From NCBI GenBank assembly GCA_001725325.1, contig MEFY01000002.1, positions 747,559-811,558 of the forward strand: a stretch of 64,000 nt of DNA. The letters are read 5' to 3'. The position numbers and the translations under genes were made by a program. The notes under the pieces are model-generated. The model was not told the origin of the DNA. It saw nothing but the letters and a program-made list of their open reading frames with translations, and did no database searches. This document shows, one piece after another, positions 51,230 to 59,749 of this stretch (positions within the stretch are counted from its first letter, which is position 1; the number at the start of each line of letters is the position of its first letter). This stretch comes from Leifsonia sp. SCN 70-46. Lineage in GTDB: Bacteria > Actinomycetota > Actinomycetes > Actinomycetales > Microbacteriaceae.

Positions 51230-52320
51230 CCCGCCACTACGACCTCGCCGTCGTCGGCGCCGGCATCGTGGGCCTCGGCCATGCGTATGCCGCGGCGCGC
51301 CGCGGCCTGTCGGTCGTGGTGGTCGAGCGCTCGACGGCCCTCACGGGTTCGACGGTGCGCAACTTCGGACATGTGGGCACGGGGATGCACGCGGGCACGG
51401 CCCGCCGCCACGCCGAGCGCACGCGCGAGCTCTGGCTCGAGCTCGCCGCCGGCGCGGGGTTCTGGCTGCGCGAGGGCGGAGCGCTGCTGGTAGCCCGCCA
51501 CGCCGACGAGCTCGCCGTGCTCGAGCAGTCGGGCGCGGGGGAGGTGCTCCCGGCGTCGCGGGTGGAGGAGCTGGCCCCCGTGACGCGCGCGGTCGGCGGC
51601 CTCGTGAGCGCTCCCGACCTGCAGGTAGACCCGCGCGAGGCCGGTCCGGCCATCGCGCGGCACCTCGAGCGCCTCGGGGTCGAGTTCCGCTGGCGCACGT
51701 CGGCGCTCGGCGCGCAGACCGGCATCCTGCACACGAGCCGCGGCGACATCCTCGCGGACGCCGTGGTGGTCGCCACCAACTTCGACGTCGACCAGCTGTA
51801 TCCCGAGCTCGCCGAGCGGCACGGCGTCGTGCGCTGCGCCCTCGACATGATGCTCGCGGACGGCGTGGGGCTGGGCATCCCGCTGCTCACGGGCTCGTCG
51901 ATGCTGCGCTACTCGGCCTTCGCGTCGACGCCGGCCGCCGCGGAGCTGCGTGCGCGCTTCGAGCGCGAGGAGCCCGAGCAGCTCGAGCGCGACGTCAACC
52001 AGATGTACACCGAGCGGCCCGACGGCACGCTCGTGATCGGCGACACGCACTGGCGCGGCACGGCGGTCGAGCCGTTCCAGCAGGAGGAGTCGTTCGCCCT
52101 GCTCGAGCGGCTCACGGCGGCGCTCTTCGGCCGGCCGGTGCGCGTGCGCGAGCGCTGGCAGGGCGTCTACGCGTCGGCACCCGACGAGTTCCTCGTCGAG
52201 ACCCCCGCCGACGGCGTGCGCGTCGTCGCGGTGACCACCGGCATCGGGATGACGACGGGCCTCGGCCTGGGCGACTCGGTGGTGGCAGACCTGTTCGGAA
52301 GCACTGGAGGTAGGCAATGA
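51226..52320 (+). CDS. FAD-dependent oxidoreductase of phosphonate catabolism (TIGR03364-like)
   Basis: 364 residues of the DAO family. The FAD motif VVGAGIVGLGHAYAAARRG lies at about 9-27, followed by VVVERSTALTGSTVRNFGHVG, and the C-terminal TTGIGMTTGLGLGDSVV. Proteins like this lie beside PhnX-like hydrolases and phosphonate transporters, known as proposed HpnW. It probably oxidises an amino- or N-methyl-aminoalkylphosphonate to the aldehyde handled by the next enzyme. The GTG overlaps the permease stop. The substrate is an inference from context. Confidence 0.85.
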   Translation: MTRHYDLAVVGAGIVGLGHAYAAARRGLSVVVVERSTALTGSTVRNFGHVGTGMHAGTARRHAERTRELWLELAAGAGFWLREGGALLVARHADELAVLEQSGAGEVLPASRVEELAPVTRAVGGLVSAPDLQVDPREAGPAIARHLERLGVEFRWRTSALGAQTGILHTSRGDILADAVVVATNFDVDQLYPELAERHGVVRCALDMMLADGVGLGIPLLTGSSMLRYSAFASTPAAAELRARFEREEPEQLERDVNQMYTERPDGTLVIGDTHWRGTAVEPFQQEESFALLERLTAALFGRPVRVRERWQGVYASAPDEFLVETPADGVRVVAVTTGIGMTTGLGLGDSVVADLFGSTGGRQ

Positions 52321-52979
52321 CAACGTACGACCTGGTGGTCATGGATCTCGCGGGCACGACCGTCGTCGACGACGGGCTCGTCGAGGGCGCGTTCGGGCGC
52401 GCCTGGGACCGGCTCATCGCGACGGACGAGGGACGCGAGGCCGCGCTCGAGCACGTGCGGGCGACGATGGGACAGTCGAAGATCGAGGTGTTCCGCGCGC
52501 TCGTCGACGAGGACACGGCGCAGGCGCTCAACGTCGCCTTCGAGGCCGCCCTCGACGAGCTCATCGCCGAGGGCCGCTGCGTCGAGATCCCCGGCGCACG
52601 CGCCGTCCTCGAGGAGCTGCGCTCCCGCGGCCTCAAGGTCGCGCTCACCACCGGATTCGGCCGTTCCACCGCCGACGCGATAGTCGAGCACCTCGGCTGG
52701 GGCGACCTCGCCGACGTCGTGCTCACGCCCGCCGACGCGGGCCGCGGACGGCCCGCGCCCGACCTCGCGCTCGCCGCGCTCCTGCGCACGCGCGGCAGCT
52801 CGGTCGGCACCATGGTGTGCGTGGGAGACACGGAGTCCGACGCGCTCAGCGGCCGGGCTGCGGGGGCCGGCCTCGTCGTGGGAGTGCTCACGGGCGCGCG
52901 CGACGAGGACTCACTGCGATCGGCGGGGGCCGACATCGTCATCGCGAGCGTCGCGGACCTCCCCGCCCTCCTGCGGTGA
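52317..52979 (+). CDS. Phosphonatase-like HAD hydrolase (TIGR03351-like)
   Basis: 220 residues. Motif I is MDLAGTTVVDDG with Asp10 as nucleophile, like DxAGT in phosphonoacetaldehyde hydrolase (PhnX). The cap has RATMGQSKIEVFRAL, where Lys55 falls where PhnX has its Schiff-base Lys in an MGxxK motif. TTGFGRS gives motif II and VGDTESDALSGRAAG motif IV. It probably cuts the C-P bond of phosphonoacetaldehyde or a relative. GGAGG at 52306-52310 sets the start; the start overlaps the previous stop and the next GTG overlaps its stop. Confidence 0.85.
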   Translation: MTTYDLVVMDLAGTTVVDDGLVEGAFGRAWDRLIATDEGREAALEHVRATMGQSKIEVFRALVDEDTAQALNVAFEAALDELIAEGRCVEIPGARAVLEELRSRGLKVALTTGFGRSTADAIVEHLGWGDLADVVLTPADAGRGRPAPDLALAALLRTRGSSVGTMVCVGDTESDALSGRAAGAGLVVGVLTGARDEDSLRSAGADIVIASVADLPALLR

Positions 52980-54097
52980 CGACCGTCGCCCCCGCGCGGC
53001 CGGTCCTGCGCGCGGGCTGTGACATGCACGCCATGGTGTTCCGCGGCCCGGGGCTGCGGTTCGAGCACATCGCCGTGCCCGACGTCGCCCTGCACCAGGG
53101 CGAGGTTCTCGTCTCCGTCGAGCTCGCGACGGTGTGCGGATCCGACCTCCACACCGTCGACGGCGCACGGCACGCCGACGTGCCGCTCGTGCTCGGCCAC
53201 GAGCAGGTGGGCCGCGTCGTCGCCCTCGGCCCCGGGAAGGCGCCGCGCACGGTCGACGGGCGCCCCCTCACGGTCGGGGCGCGTGTCGTGTGGGGCGTCG
53301 CCGTGGACTGCGGCCGCTGCCGCACCTGCCGTCTCGGCTACCCGCAGAAGTGCGCGAGCCTGCGCAAGTACGGCCACGAGCGCATGCGGCGGGGCTGGGA
53401 GCTCTCGGGCGGCTTCGCGAGCCACGTGCAGCTGCTCGCGCGCACGCCCGTCGTCATCGTTCCCGACGACCTGCCCGCGACCGTGCTCGCGCCCGCGTCG
53501 TGCGCGACGGCGACGGTCATGGCCGCGCTCGCCGCGGCCTCGGCCGTCCGTCCCCTCGAGGGCGCGATAGTCGCGGTGTCGGGCGCCGGGATGCTCGGCC
53601 TCACCGCGATCGCCGCAGCGCGCTCCCGCGGCGCGACGGTCGTCGCGGCAGATCCCGACCCCGGCCGCCGCGCGGACGCCCTCGCCTTCGGCGCCACCGC
53701 CGTGTGCGACGGGAGCGCGGAGGGCTGGCGCTCCGCGCTGCGCGGCGTGCGGCACGGGTACGCGGTCGCGCTCGAGCTCTCGGGGTCGCCGCGCGCCGTC
53801 GAGACCCTGCTGCCGCTCGGGGATGTCGGGGCGGCCCTCATCCTCGTGGGCAGCGCGTTCCCGGCCGGGACCGTGCCGCTCGACCCCGAGCGGATCGTGC
53901 GCGGGCTCACGACCGTCCGCGGCGTGCACAACTACGCGCCCGAGCACCTGCTCGAGGCCGTGCGGTTCCTCGAGGGGGCGGACCACGGGGCCTTCGCGGG
54001 GCTCGTGGGCTCGGTGCATCCCCTGGACGCCGTGGATGTCGCGCTCGAGGCCGCGCGCACGCACGCGAGCCCGCGCACGGGCCTCAGTCCAGCCTGA
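52976..54097 (+). CDS. Zinc alcohol dehydrogenase of phosphonate catabolism (TIGR03366-like)
   Basis: 373 residues, medium-chain dehydrogenase. The catalytic zinc Cys lies in TVCGSDLHTV, with the structural zinc lobe DCGRCRTCRLGYPQKC and the NAD fold VSGAGMLGLTAIAAARSRGA. This type recurs beside the two preceding families in phosphonate clusters (proposed HpnZ). It probably oxidises a hydroxyalkylphosphonate or handles the aldehyde product. The GTG at 52976 overlaps the hydrolase stop; an ATG 48 bases later (53024) is an alternative start. The 3' end overlaps the convergent kinase by 14 bases. Confidence 0.83.
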   Translation: MTTVAPARPVLRAGCDMHAMVFRGPGLRFEHIAVPDVALHQGEVLVSVELATVCGSDLHTVDGARHADVPLVLGHEQVGRVVALGPGKAPRTVDGRPLTVGARVVWGVAVDCGRCRTCRLGYPQKCASLRKYGHERMRRGWELSGGFASHVQLLARTPVVIVPDDLPATVLAPASCATATVMAALAAASAVRPLEGAIVAVSGAGMLGLTAIAAARSRGATVVAADPDPGRRADALAFGATAVCDGSAEGWRSALRGVRHGYAVALELSGSPRAVETLLPLGDVGAALILVGSAFPAGTVPLDPERIVRGLTTVRGVHNYAPEHLLEAVRFLEGADHGAFAGLVGSVHPLDAVDVALEAARTHASPRTGLSPA

Positions 54098-54656
54098 TCA
54101 CGTGGTCGGCGCGCCCGGCGCTCTGCGCCACGAGGCGCGCGTTCTCCTCGTCGGGCCCGAGCGACCACGCGCGGGCATCCTCGGCGCTCTTGCCGAACCG
54201 GATGTGCCGCGCGACGAGCCGCCCGATGCGCACGTCGTGGTCGACGTCGACGACGAACGTCACGTCGAAGGGAACCCGCCAGTGCAGCAGGTAGTTGCCC
54301 TCGACCACCACCACGCGCTCGTCGCCGATCGCGATCGCGCCCGGCACGGGCTCCTCGACGGCGCGGTCGAAACCCGGGGCCGTGGTCGGGCCCGAGCGCG
54401 CGGCGTCGACGGCCGCCGCGAAGCCCTCGACGTCGAACGTGTCGGGGGCGCCCATGCGGTCACGACGGCCGAGCTCGACGAGCTGCGCCTGCGGCAGGTG
54501 GAAGCCGTCCATGGGCAGCAGCACCGCCGACGGCAGGGATGCCACGAGCGCCTCCGCGACCGTCGACTTGCCCGCGCCCGGCGCACCGGCGATGCCCACG
54601 AGCACGCGGTCGCCCGACGGGATCGCCGCGGCGACCTCCTCGAGGGTCCGCAGCAT
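54084..54656 (-). CDS. Nucleoside/uridine kinase-like P-loop kinase
   Basis: 190 residues. Walker A is GAPGAGKST at 24-32, followed by the PMDGFHLPQAQL motif typical of the uridine kinase, pantothenate kinase (CoaA) and phosphoribulokinase group, and by VVVEGNYLL (Walker B-like) near 118. It phosphorylates a small metabolite; FrcK-type sugar kinases are also close. The ATG overlaps the stop of the hydrolase gene upstream by one base. The substrate cannot be fixed. Confidence 0.82.
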   Translation of the reverse strand: MLRTLEEVAAAIPSGDRVLVGIAGAPGAGKSTVAEALVASLPSAVLLPMDGFHLPQAQLVELGRRDRMGAPDTFDVEGFAAAVDAARSGPTTAPGFDRAVEEPVPGAIAIGDERVVVVEGNYLLHWRVPFDVTFVVDVDHDVRIGRLVARHIRFGKSAEDARAWSLGPDEENARLVAQSAGRADHVIRLD

Positions 54657-55381
54657 CACAGCAGGCCCGCGTCCGCGGCGTCGTCGATCGCGAACCGGCC
54701 CCAGTCGCGGTAGCCGCTCGCGCTCGGGTGGAAGAGGTCGGTCGCGAAGAAGCCCTCGGTGTACTTCGGGGGTGGCGGGGACATGTGCACGCCGGGCGTG
54801 CGGGCGACCAGGGCACGGGCCGCATCCTCGAGGCTCCGGGAGTGCAGGTAGAGGTTCCACTTGAGCGGCTGGGGCAGCAGCTCGAACTGCACGAACGACG
54901 GCAGCGACGACATGATGACGAGCGGGCTCACCTCGCGCAGGCGCGTGAGCAGGGTGTTCACATCTCGCGCGAACGCCCGGCGCGGCCGCAGGCCGAGGGC
55001 GTCGTTGGCGCCGATGCTCAGGAGCACGACGTCGACGGGCTGCGACGTCGCGTCGTCGAGGAAGTCGGTGATGAGGTCGCGGGATGTCGCGCCGTTGCGT
55101 CCGACCGCGCGCCACTCGACCCCGCGGCCCGTGCGGGCGGCGAGCTCGCGCGCGACATTGCCGGGGAGCGCCTCATCCTGCGTGTCAGCCCCCACGCCCG
55201 CGGCCGTCGAGTCGCCGAGCACGAGCAGCCGCAGCGGGTCGGGGCCCTCGACGCGGCCGACCCACGGCAGGGCGGCATCCGGGAGGCGCGGGGTGTCGCG
55301 CCGCAGCCGCCTGGCCTGCACGAGCAGCACCGCGGCGGGCGGCACCATGGCCAGCCGGCTCAGGCGACGTAGGGCGCTCAT
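54656..55381 (-). CDS. SGNH/GDSL hydrolase
   Basis: 241 residues. Block I LLVLGDSTAAGVGA has the nucleophilic Ser near 58, block III is LLSIGANDAL, and block V DLFHPSASGYRDWG has the Asp and His. The N-terminal 25 residues (LAMVPPAAVLLVQARRLRR) form a short hydrophobic piece that may anchor it to the membrane. It would hydrolyse an ester or an acetyl group on lipid or sugar. Its ATG overlaps the MFS stop by four bases, but TACTAT lies six bases upstream, so it may also have its own promoter. Confidence 0.83.
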   Translation of the reverse strand: MSALRRLSRLAMVPPAAVLLVQARRLRRDTPRLPDAALPWVGRVEGPDPLRLLVLGDSTAAGVGADTQDEALPGNVARELAARTGRGVEWRAVGRNGATSRDLITDFLDDATSQPVDVVLLSIGANDALGLRPRRAFARDVNTLLTRLREVSPLVIMSSLPSFVQFELLPQPLKWNLYLHSRSLEDAARALVARTPGVHMSPPPPKYTEGFFATDLFHPSASGYRDWGRFAIDDAADAGLL

Positions 55382-56553
55382 CCGTCGATAGTAGATCGCC
55401 GCAGCACGCCCGCGAGCGTCGCGCCCGCTCCCGCGATGACGAGGCCGAGCGCCGCCCACGCGGGCAGGCCGACCGCCATCACGAGCGGCAGCAGCAGGGC
55501 GGGGCCGATGATGCGCGCGATGGTCGTCGACGTCGAGAACACCGCCTGGAACTCGCCCTGCCTGCCCACGGGGCTCAGCTGCGTGAGCCGGAACCACGAG
55601 GCCGCCCCCGCCGTCACCTCCGTGACGGTGATGAAGAGGATGCCCGCGAGCGCCGCCACCGCGGCGCCCACGCCCCCGAGCCCGGGTGCCGCCCCGAGCG
55701 TGAGGCACGCCGCCACGGCCGCGCCGCCGGCCACGAACGCGGAGAGCCGCGCGCGCCGCGCCGACCTCACCCACGTCGCCCAGCGCAGCTGCACCGCCAC
55801 CACCACGAGCATGTTCATCGTGAGCGCGACGGCCGGCAGCCACTCCGGGGCCGCGGAGCGCTCCACGATCCAGATCGGGGTGAGCACGCCGAGGATGGGG
55901 ATCGAGAGCTGCAGCAGCCCCGCGAGGCCCGTGAGGGCGAGCAGGCGGCGGTCGCGCCACGCCGCCGACTCGGCGCCCGGCAGCGCCGTGCCGCGCCTGG
56001 CCGAGGAGTGCAGGAACGCGTAGACCGCACCCGTCGCGAGGCAGATGACGCCGTGCACGAGGAAGGTCGCGGTGAACACGGCGCGGTCGTCGAGCGCGAT
56101 CGCGACGGCGCCCCACGCCGCGCCGAGGCCCATGCCGATGTTGAGCAGGGTGTGCAGCACGGCGCGCAGCCGCACGCGGCCCTCGAGCGGCACCTGCGAG
56201 GCCGCGAGCGCCTGCCGCAGCGGCAGGAGGTTGGCCTGCGAGACCCCCCAGCACAGCGCGCCCGCGACGTAGACGGCGGGCGTGGGGGAGGTGGCGAACA
56301 GGATCATGGACGTCGCGGCGATGACGCTGAACCCCGCCGCCGCGCGCGCGAGGCCGATGCGGTCGGCGAGCCTGCCGAGCGGCACGGAGAGCAGGAGGCC
56401 CAGCAGCGCTCCGCCGCCCAGGGCCGGACCCACGACGCCCTCGCCGAAGCCCCGGATGACCGCGAAGTACAGCGTCGCCGTCGTGAGCACGGCGCCGTCG
56501 CCGAGCGCCGTCGTGAGCTGCGCCGCGTAGACGCGGCGGAGCACGGATTGCAT
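55378..56553 (-). CDS. MFS transporter
   Basis: 391 residues with twelve hydrophobic helices. LGRLADRIGLARAAAGFSVIA near 59-80 is the motif A-like loop; the N-terminus RVYAAQLTTALGDGAVLTTATLYFAVIRG resembles DHA3-type efflux proteins. The substrate is unknown. The ATG has TACTCT six bases upstream, so the transcript is probably leaderless. It is the first of three genes (MFS, SGNH hydrolase, kinase) on the minus strand. Confidence 0.85.
   Translation of the reverse strand: MQSVLRRVYAAQLTTALGDGAVLTTATLYFAVIRGFGEGVVGPALGGGALLGLLLSVPLGRLADRIGLARAAAGFSVIAATSMILFATSPTPAVYVAGALCWGVSQANLLPLRQALAASQVPLEGRVRLRAVLHTLLNIGMGLGAAWGAVAIALDDRAVFTATFLVHGVICLATGAVYAFLHSSARRGTALPGAESAAWRDRRLLALTGLAGLLQLSIPILGVLTPIWIVERSAAPEWLPAVALTMNMLVVVAVQLRWATWVRSARRARLSAFVAGGAAVAACLTLGAAPGLGGVGAAVAALAGILFITVTEVTAGAASWFRLTQLSPVGRQGEFQAVFSTSTTIARIIGPALLLPLVMAVGLPAWAALGLVIAGAGATLAGVLRRSTIDG
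55388..55393 (-). promoter_or_regulatory. Internal -10 box for SGNH hydrolase gene
   Basis: TACTAT on the minus strand, spacer CGACGG, then the ATG at 55381; it lies inside the 3' end of the MFS gene. Confidence 0.45.
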
Positions 56554-56559
56554 CCCGCA

Positions 56560-56565
56560 AGAGTA
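56560..56565 (-). promoter_or_regulatory. -10 box for leaderless MFS gene
   Basis: TACTCT on the minus strand, spacer TGCGGG, then the ATG at 56553. Confidence 0.6.
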
Positions 56566-56588
56566 TCGACCGCCGGCGGCGGCCGGGG

Positions 56589-56594
56589 TAGCGT
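56589..56594 (+). promoter_or_regulatory. -10 box for leaderless gene before yidC
   Basis: TAGCGT, spacer CGAGCC, then the GTG at 56601. Confidence 0.6.
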
Positions 56595-56600
56595 CGAGCC

Positions 56601-56852
56601 GTGCACATGGTCCTGGAGCTGCTCGTCGCGCTCGCCACCGCCACCGAGCCCGCGGTGCTCGTCGCGGGTGTGGCCGCCGTGCTGCTCGTCGCCGCCATCG
56701 CGACGGTCGTCGTCGCGGAGCGCGAGCTCACCGTGGGGGCTCGGGCCCGTGCGCACCGCGAGGCCATGAGCACCCTCCCGGCACCCGCGCACCCTGACAC
56801 GGCGGGCCGCCCGCGCACGCGCGCCCCGGCAGGGGTGATCCCCGCCACCTAG
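56601..56852 (+). CDS. Small membrane protein, DUF6412-like
   Basis: 83 residues. Two hydrophobic stretches near 4-15 and 18-38 give one or two membrane helices, then a basic tail ending HPDTAGRPRTRAPAG. That tail resembles the HPDAxGRPRPRAPG end of DUF6412 proteins, which are often found beside a YidC gene in actinobacteria (memory, not checked). It lies 51 bases before the YidC paralogue. Its role is unknown; help in membrane insertion is a guess from the neighbour. Confidence 0.65.
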   Translation: MHMVLELLVALATATEPAVLVAGVAAVLLVAAIATVVVAERELTVGARARAHREAMSTLPAPAHPDTAGRPRTRAPAGVIPAT

Positions 56853-56903
56853 TCCTTCGGGGCGGGTGGCCGACGACCACCCACACCCCTACCGAAGGAC
56901 CCC

Positions 56904-57626
56904 ATGGACATCTTCTCGTTCCCCCCGATCGCCGCCGCCCTCCAGCTCGTCTACTCGCTCGTGGGCGGCCTCGCCCAGCTCGTCACGCCCGTGGCCGGCT
57001 CCGCTGCCGCCGCGCTGGCCATCGTCATCCTCACGCTCGTCGTGCGCGCGCTGCTCATGCCCGTGTCGATATCGCAGGTGAAGGCCGAGGGGCACCGGCG
57101 CCGCATCGCGCCCAAGCTCCAGGCCCTGCAGCAGAAGTACAAGTCGAAGCCCCAGGTGCTCCAGGAGAAGACGATGGCCCTCTACAAGGCCGAGAACGTC
57201 TCGCCGTTCGCGGGCTTCCTGCCCACCCTCCTGCAGGCGCCCGTCGTCTCGCTCGTCTACGCGCTCTTCCTGCACCCGTCGATCGGCGGCACCACCAACA
57301 CGCTCCTCACGGCGCAGCTCGGCCCCGCCACCCTCGGCAGCTCGGCCTTCACGGCCGGATGGCCCGGGGTGCTCGTGCTCGTCGGCATCCTCGCGGCCAT
57401 GTCGGTCGTGGCCTGGTTCTCGCGGCGCACGGCCCTGCGGCTCGCCCTGCCCGGCGCGGATGCCTCGGCGCCGCTCGCCCGGATCCTGAGCTGGATGCCG
57501 TTCCTGAGCGTCGTCTTCGCCGCCTTCGTGCCCCTCGCCGCGGCCCTCTACCTCGCGACCACGACGGCGTGGACCCTCGCCGAGCGCGCGCTCCTGCGCC
57601 GCCGGTACTGGCCGATGCCTCAGTAA
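56904..57626 (+). CDS. YidC/Oxa1/Alb3 membrane insertase, short paralogue
   Basis: 240 residues with five hydrophobic segments, which is the core of YidC without the large periplasmic domain. VVRALLMPVSISQVKAEGHRRRIAPKLQALQQKYK (about 46-80) has the conserved Arg in helix 1 and the cytoplasmic coil, PFAGFLPTLLQAPVVSLVYALF helix 2, and LSWMPFLSVVFAAFVPLAAALY near the end. It inserts small membrane proteins. The housekeeping copy should be near oriC with rnpA, so this is a second one. GAAGGA at 56894-56899 sets the start. Confidence 0.88.
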   Translation: MDIFSFPPIAAALQLVYSLVGGLAQLVTPVAGSAAAALAIVILTLVVRALLMPVSISQVKAEGHRRRIAPKLQALQQKYKSKPQVLQEKTMALYKAENVSPFAGFLPTLLQAPVVSLVYALFLHPSIGGTTNTLLTAQLGPATLGSSAFTAGWPGVLVLVGILAAMSVVAWFSRRTALRLALPGADASAPLARILSWMPFLSVVFAAFVPLAAALYLATTTAWTLAERALLRRRYWPMPQ

Positions 57627-57629
57627 ACT
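57624..57629 (+). promoter_or_regulatory. -10 box for leaderless serine hydrolase gene
   Basis: TAAACT, spacer CGCGGG, then the ATG at 57636. The TAA is also the stop codon of the YidC gene. Confidence 0.6.
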
Positions 57630-57635
57630 CGCGGG

Positions 57636-58649
57636 ATGGACACCACCGGCCTCGACTCCTTCCTCGACGAGAACGACTACACGGGCACCGTGCTCGTGAA
57701 GGACGGCAACCGGGTCGTCTACGAGGCCGCTCGCGGGCTCGCGACGCGGCGGTGGGGCGTCCCCAACACCCTGGAGACCCGCTTCGACACGGCGTCGATC
57801 ACGAAGCTCTTCACGAGCGCCGCCGTGCTGCAGCAGGTGGGCAAGGGCAACCTCGACCTCGAGACCTCGATCCACCACTACGTCGACCTCGAGGGCACGA
57901 CGATCGGCGCGGATGTCACGCTCCTGCACCTGCTCACCCACACGAGCGGCATCGCCGACGACGCCGACGAGGAGGCGGGGGAGTCGTACGAGGAGCTGTT
58001 CCGCGACATCCCCAGCTACTCGCTCATCGAGACGAAGGACTACCTGCCGCAGTTCGCGCACAAGCCGCCCCTGAACAAGCCGGGCGTCGACTGCCGCTAC
58101 TGCAACGTGGGCTACATCCTCGCCGGCCTCGCGGTCGAGCGGGTCACCGGAACGCCCTACCGCCAGTACGTCTTCGACGAGGTATTCACGCGCGCGGGCA
58201 TGAACGACTCGGGGTTCTACGACCGCCGCGACAGCGCCCCGCGCGTCGCCGAAGGCTGGGACCAGCTCGAGGACGGCACGTGGTTCCAGAACATCTTCAG
58301 CTACCCGCCCATCGGCTGCCCCTCCGACGGCGCCCAGGTCACCGCGGGCGACCTCGTGCGCTTCCTCCAGGCCGTGCGCGGCGGCGAGCTGCTCGACAAG
58401 GAGTACACGGAGGAGTTCTTCGTGCCCCAGGTCGAGCACGACGAGGAGACCATGTACGGCTTCGGCCTCGAGTTCGACATGAACGAGGACGGCACCGTGC
58501 GCTCGTACTACAAGGACGGCGTGAACGTGGGCGTCTCGGGCATCGTGCGGCACTACGTCGAGGAGGGCCTCGACGTCGTGGTGCTCTCGAACAACGTGGA
58601 TGCGGCGTGGCCCGTCATCCGCGAGCTCGACGAGCGGCTCGGGGGTTAG
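57636..58649 (+). CDS. Serine hydrolase, beta-lactamase class C fold
   Basis: 337 residues. The SxxK motif is SITK at 54-57, and YxN is YCN at 155-157; LLTHTSGIADD is the usual segment after the first motif. No signal peptide is seen, so it acts in the cytoplasm. Such enzymes include esterases, D-aminopeptidases and penicillin-binding-like proteins. It is not likely to be a resistance gene. The next gene, five bases downstream, encodes a related but membrane-anchored enzyme. Confidence 0.86.
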   Translation: MDTTGLDSFLDENDYTGTVLVKDGNRVVYEAARGLATRRWGVPNTLETRFDTASITKLFTSAAVLQQVGKGNLDLETSIHHYVDLEGTTIGADVTLLHLLTHTSGIADDADEEAGESYEELFRDIPSYSLIETKDYLPQFAHKPPLNKPGVDCRYCNVGYILAGLAVERVTGTPYRQYVFDEVFTRAGMNDSGFYDRRDSAPRVAEGWDQLEDGTWFQNIFSYPPIGCPSDGAQVTAGDLVRFLQAVRGGELLDKEYTEEFFVPQVEHDEETMYGFGLEFDMNEDGTVRSYYKDGVNVGVSGIVRHYVEEGLDVVVLSNNVDAAWPVIRELDERLGG

Positions 58650-58654
58650 TCCCC

Positions 58655-59749
58655 GTGCGGCGCGGCGCGATCGGGGTGGCGCTCGCCGCCGGCGCGGTCG
58701 CGCTCGCGGGGGCCGCGGTCGTCGTCATCCTCGCGCCCGTGCCGTCGCCCGCCGTCGCCGAGCTGCGCCTCCAGGTGTCGCGCGACGAGTTCGCCACCCA
58801 GGCGTACGAGAGCTCCGCGGCGGTCGCCGCGCACGTGCCCGCGGACCAGCCGGGATGCTCGGCGGCGGTCGGGCGCGACGGAGCCGTGGTGTGGGCGGAC
58901 GCCGCCGGCCTCGCCGACCTCTCCTCAGGGATTCCGGTCACGACGTCGACCCGCTTCGACATCGCCTCGCTCTCGAAGCAGTTCACGGCGACGGCCGTGC
59001 TCCTGCTGCAGCGGGACGGGATGCTGAGCCTCGCCGACCCGATCGCGGACTACGTCGACGGCCTGCCGTCGTGGGGTGCGACGGTCACGCTCGACCAGCT
59101 CATGCACCACACGAGCCGCATCCCGGACTACTGGGTCGAGCTCGACGACATCGGCATCGGCTTCACGGATGCGGCGGACCAGGCCGCGACCCTCGACGCG
59201 ATACGGCGGATCGCCGAGCTCGACGAGGGCGAGGGCTACGAGTACTCCAACTCGAACTACGTGCTGCTCGCCGCGGCCGTCGAGCGCGTGAGCGGGGAGC
59301 CGTTCGCCGCGTTCCTCGCCCAGCGCATCTTCGAGCCGCTCGGCCTCGACATGGTGCTCGCCCCCACGCTGCACGCGCCCGACATCGCCCTCTCGTACGA
59401 CGACGACCTGTCGTTGCAGGAGGCGGGCTGGACGTCGTACGGCCACACGGGCATCATCACGACGCCGTCGCAGCTCGCGGTCTGGGGCGACCAGTACCGC
59501 ACGGGCGGCATCGTGCAGGACGACTTCGCGGCGGGCGCCGTCGTCAACGATGCGACGACGGGCGAGCGGTACGGGGCCGGCATCTACATCGCCGTGGACG
59601 GCAACCTCAACCACCAGGGCCGCATGGGCGGCTTCATCACCGACTTCTTCGTGACGCCCGACCGGCACACGACCATCGTGGTCATGTGCAACGGGCACCT
59701 CTCCGACCGCAACGGGCTCGCGGCCGCGCTGCGGGGGATCTGGGGCTAG
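58655..59749 (+). CDS. Membrane-anchored serine hydrolase, beta-lactamase class C fold
   Basis: 364 residues. An N-terminal hydrophobic helix (about 5-29) acts as signal or anchor, so the enzyme faces outside. SxxK is SLSK at 105-108 and YxN is YSN at 197-199; LMHHTSRIPDYW follows the first motif, with Arg in place of the usual Gly. It might work on peptidoglycan peptides or esters. The GTG start is five bases after the stop of the related gene, so the two are co-transcribed. Its stop shares a CTAG with the convergent gene. Confidence 0.83.
   Translation: MRRGAIGVALAAGAVALAGAAVVVILAPVPSPAVAELRLQVSRDEFATQAYESSAAVAAHVPADQPGCSAAVGRDGAVVWADAAGLADLSSGIPVTTSTRFDIASLSKQFTATAVLLLQRDGMLSLADPIADYVDGLPSWGATVTLDQLMHHTSRIPDYWVELDDIGIGFTDAADQAATLDAIRRIAELDEGEGYEYSNSNYVLLAAAVERVSGEPFAAFLAQRIFEPLGLDMVLAPTLHAPDIALSYDDDLSLQEAGWTSYGHTGIITTPSQLAVWGDQYRTGGIVQDDFAAGAVVNDATTGERYGAGIYIAVDGNLNHQGRMGGFITDFFVTPDRHTTIVVMCNGHLSDRNGLAAALRGIWG

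Noticed and set aside
57636-59749. The two serine hydrolases as beta-lactam resistance genes
   Set aside because: The SxxK and YxN motifs are shared with many esterases and peptidases; nothing in the context points to resistance.
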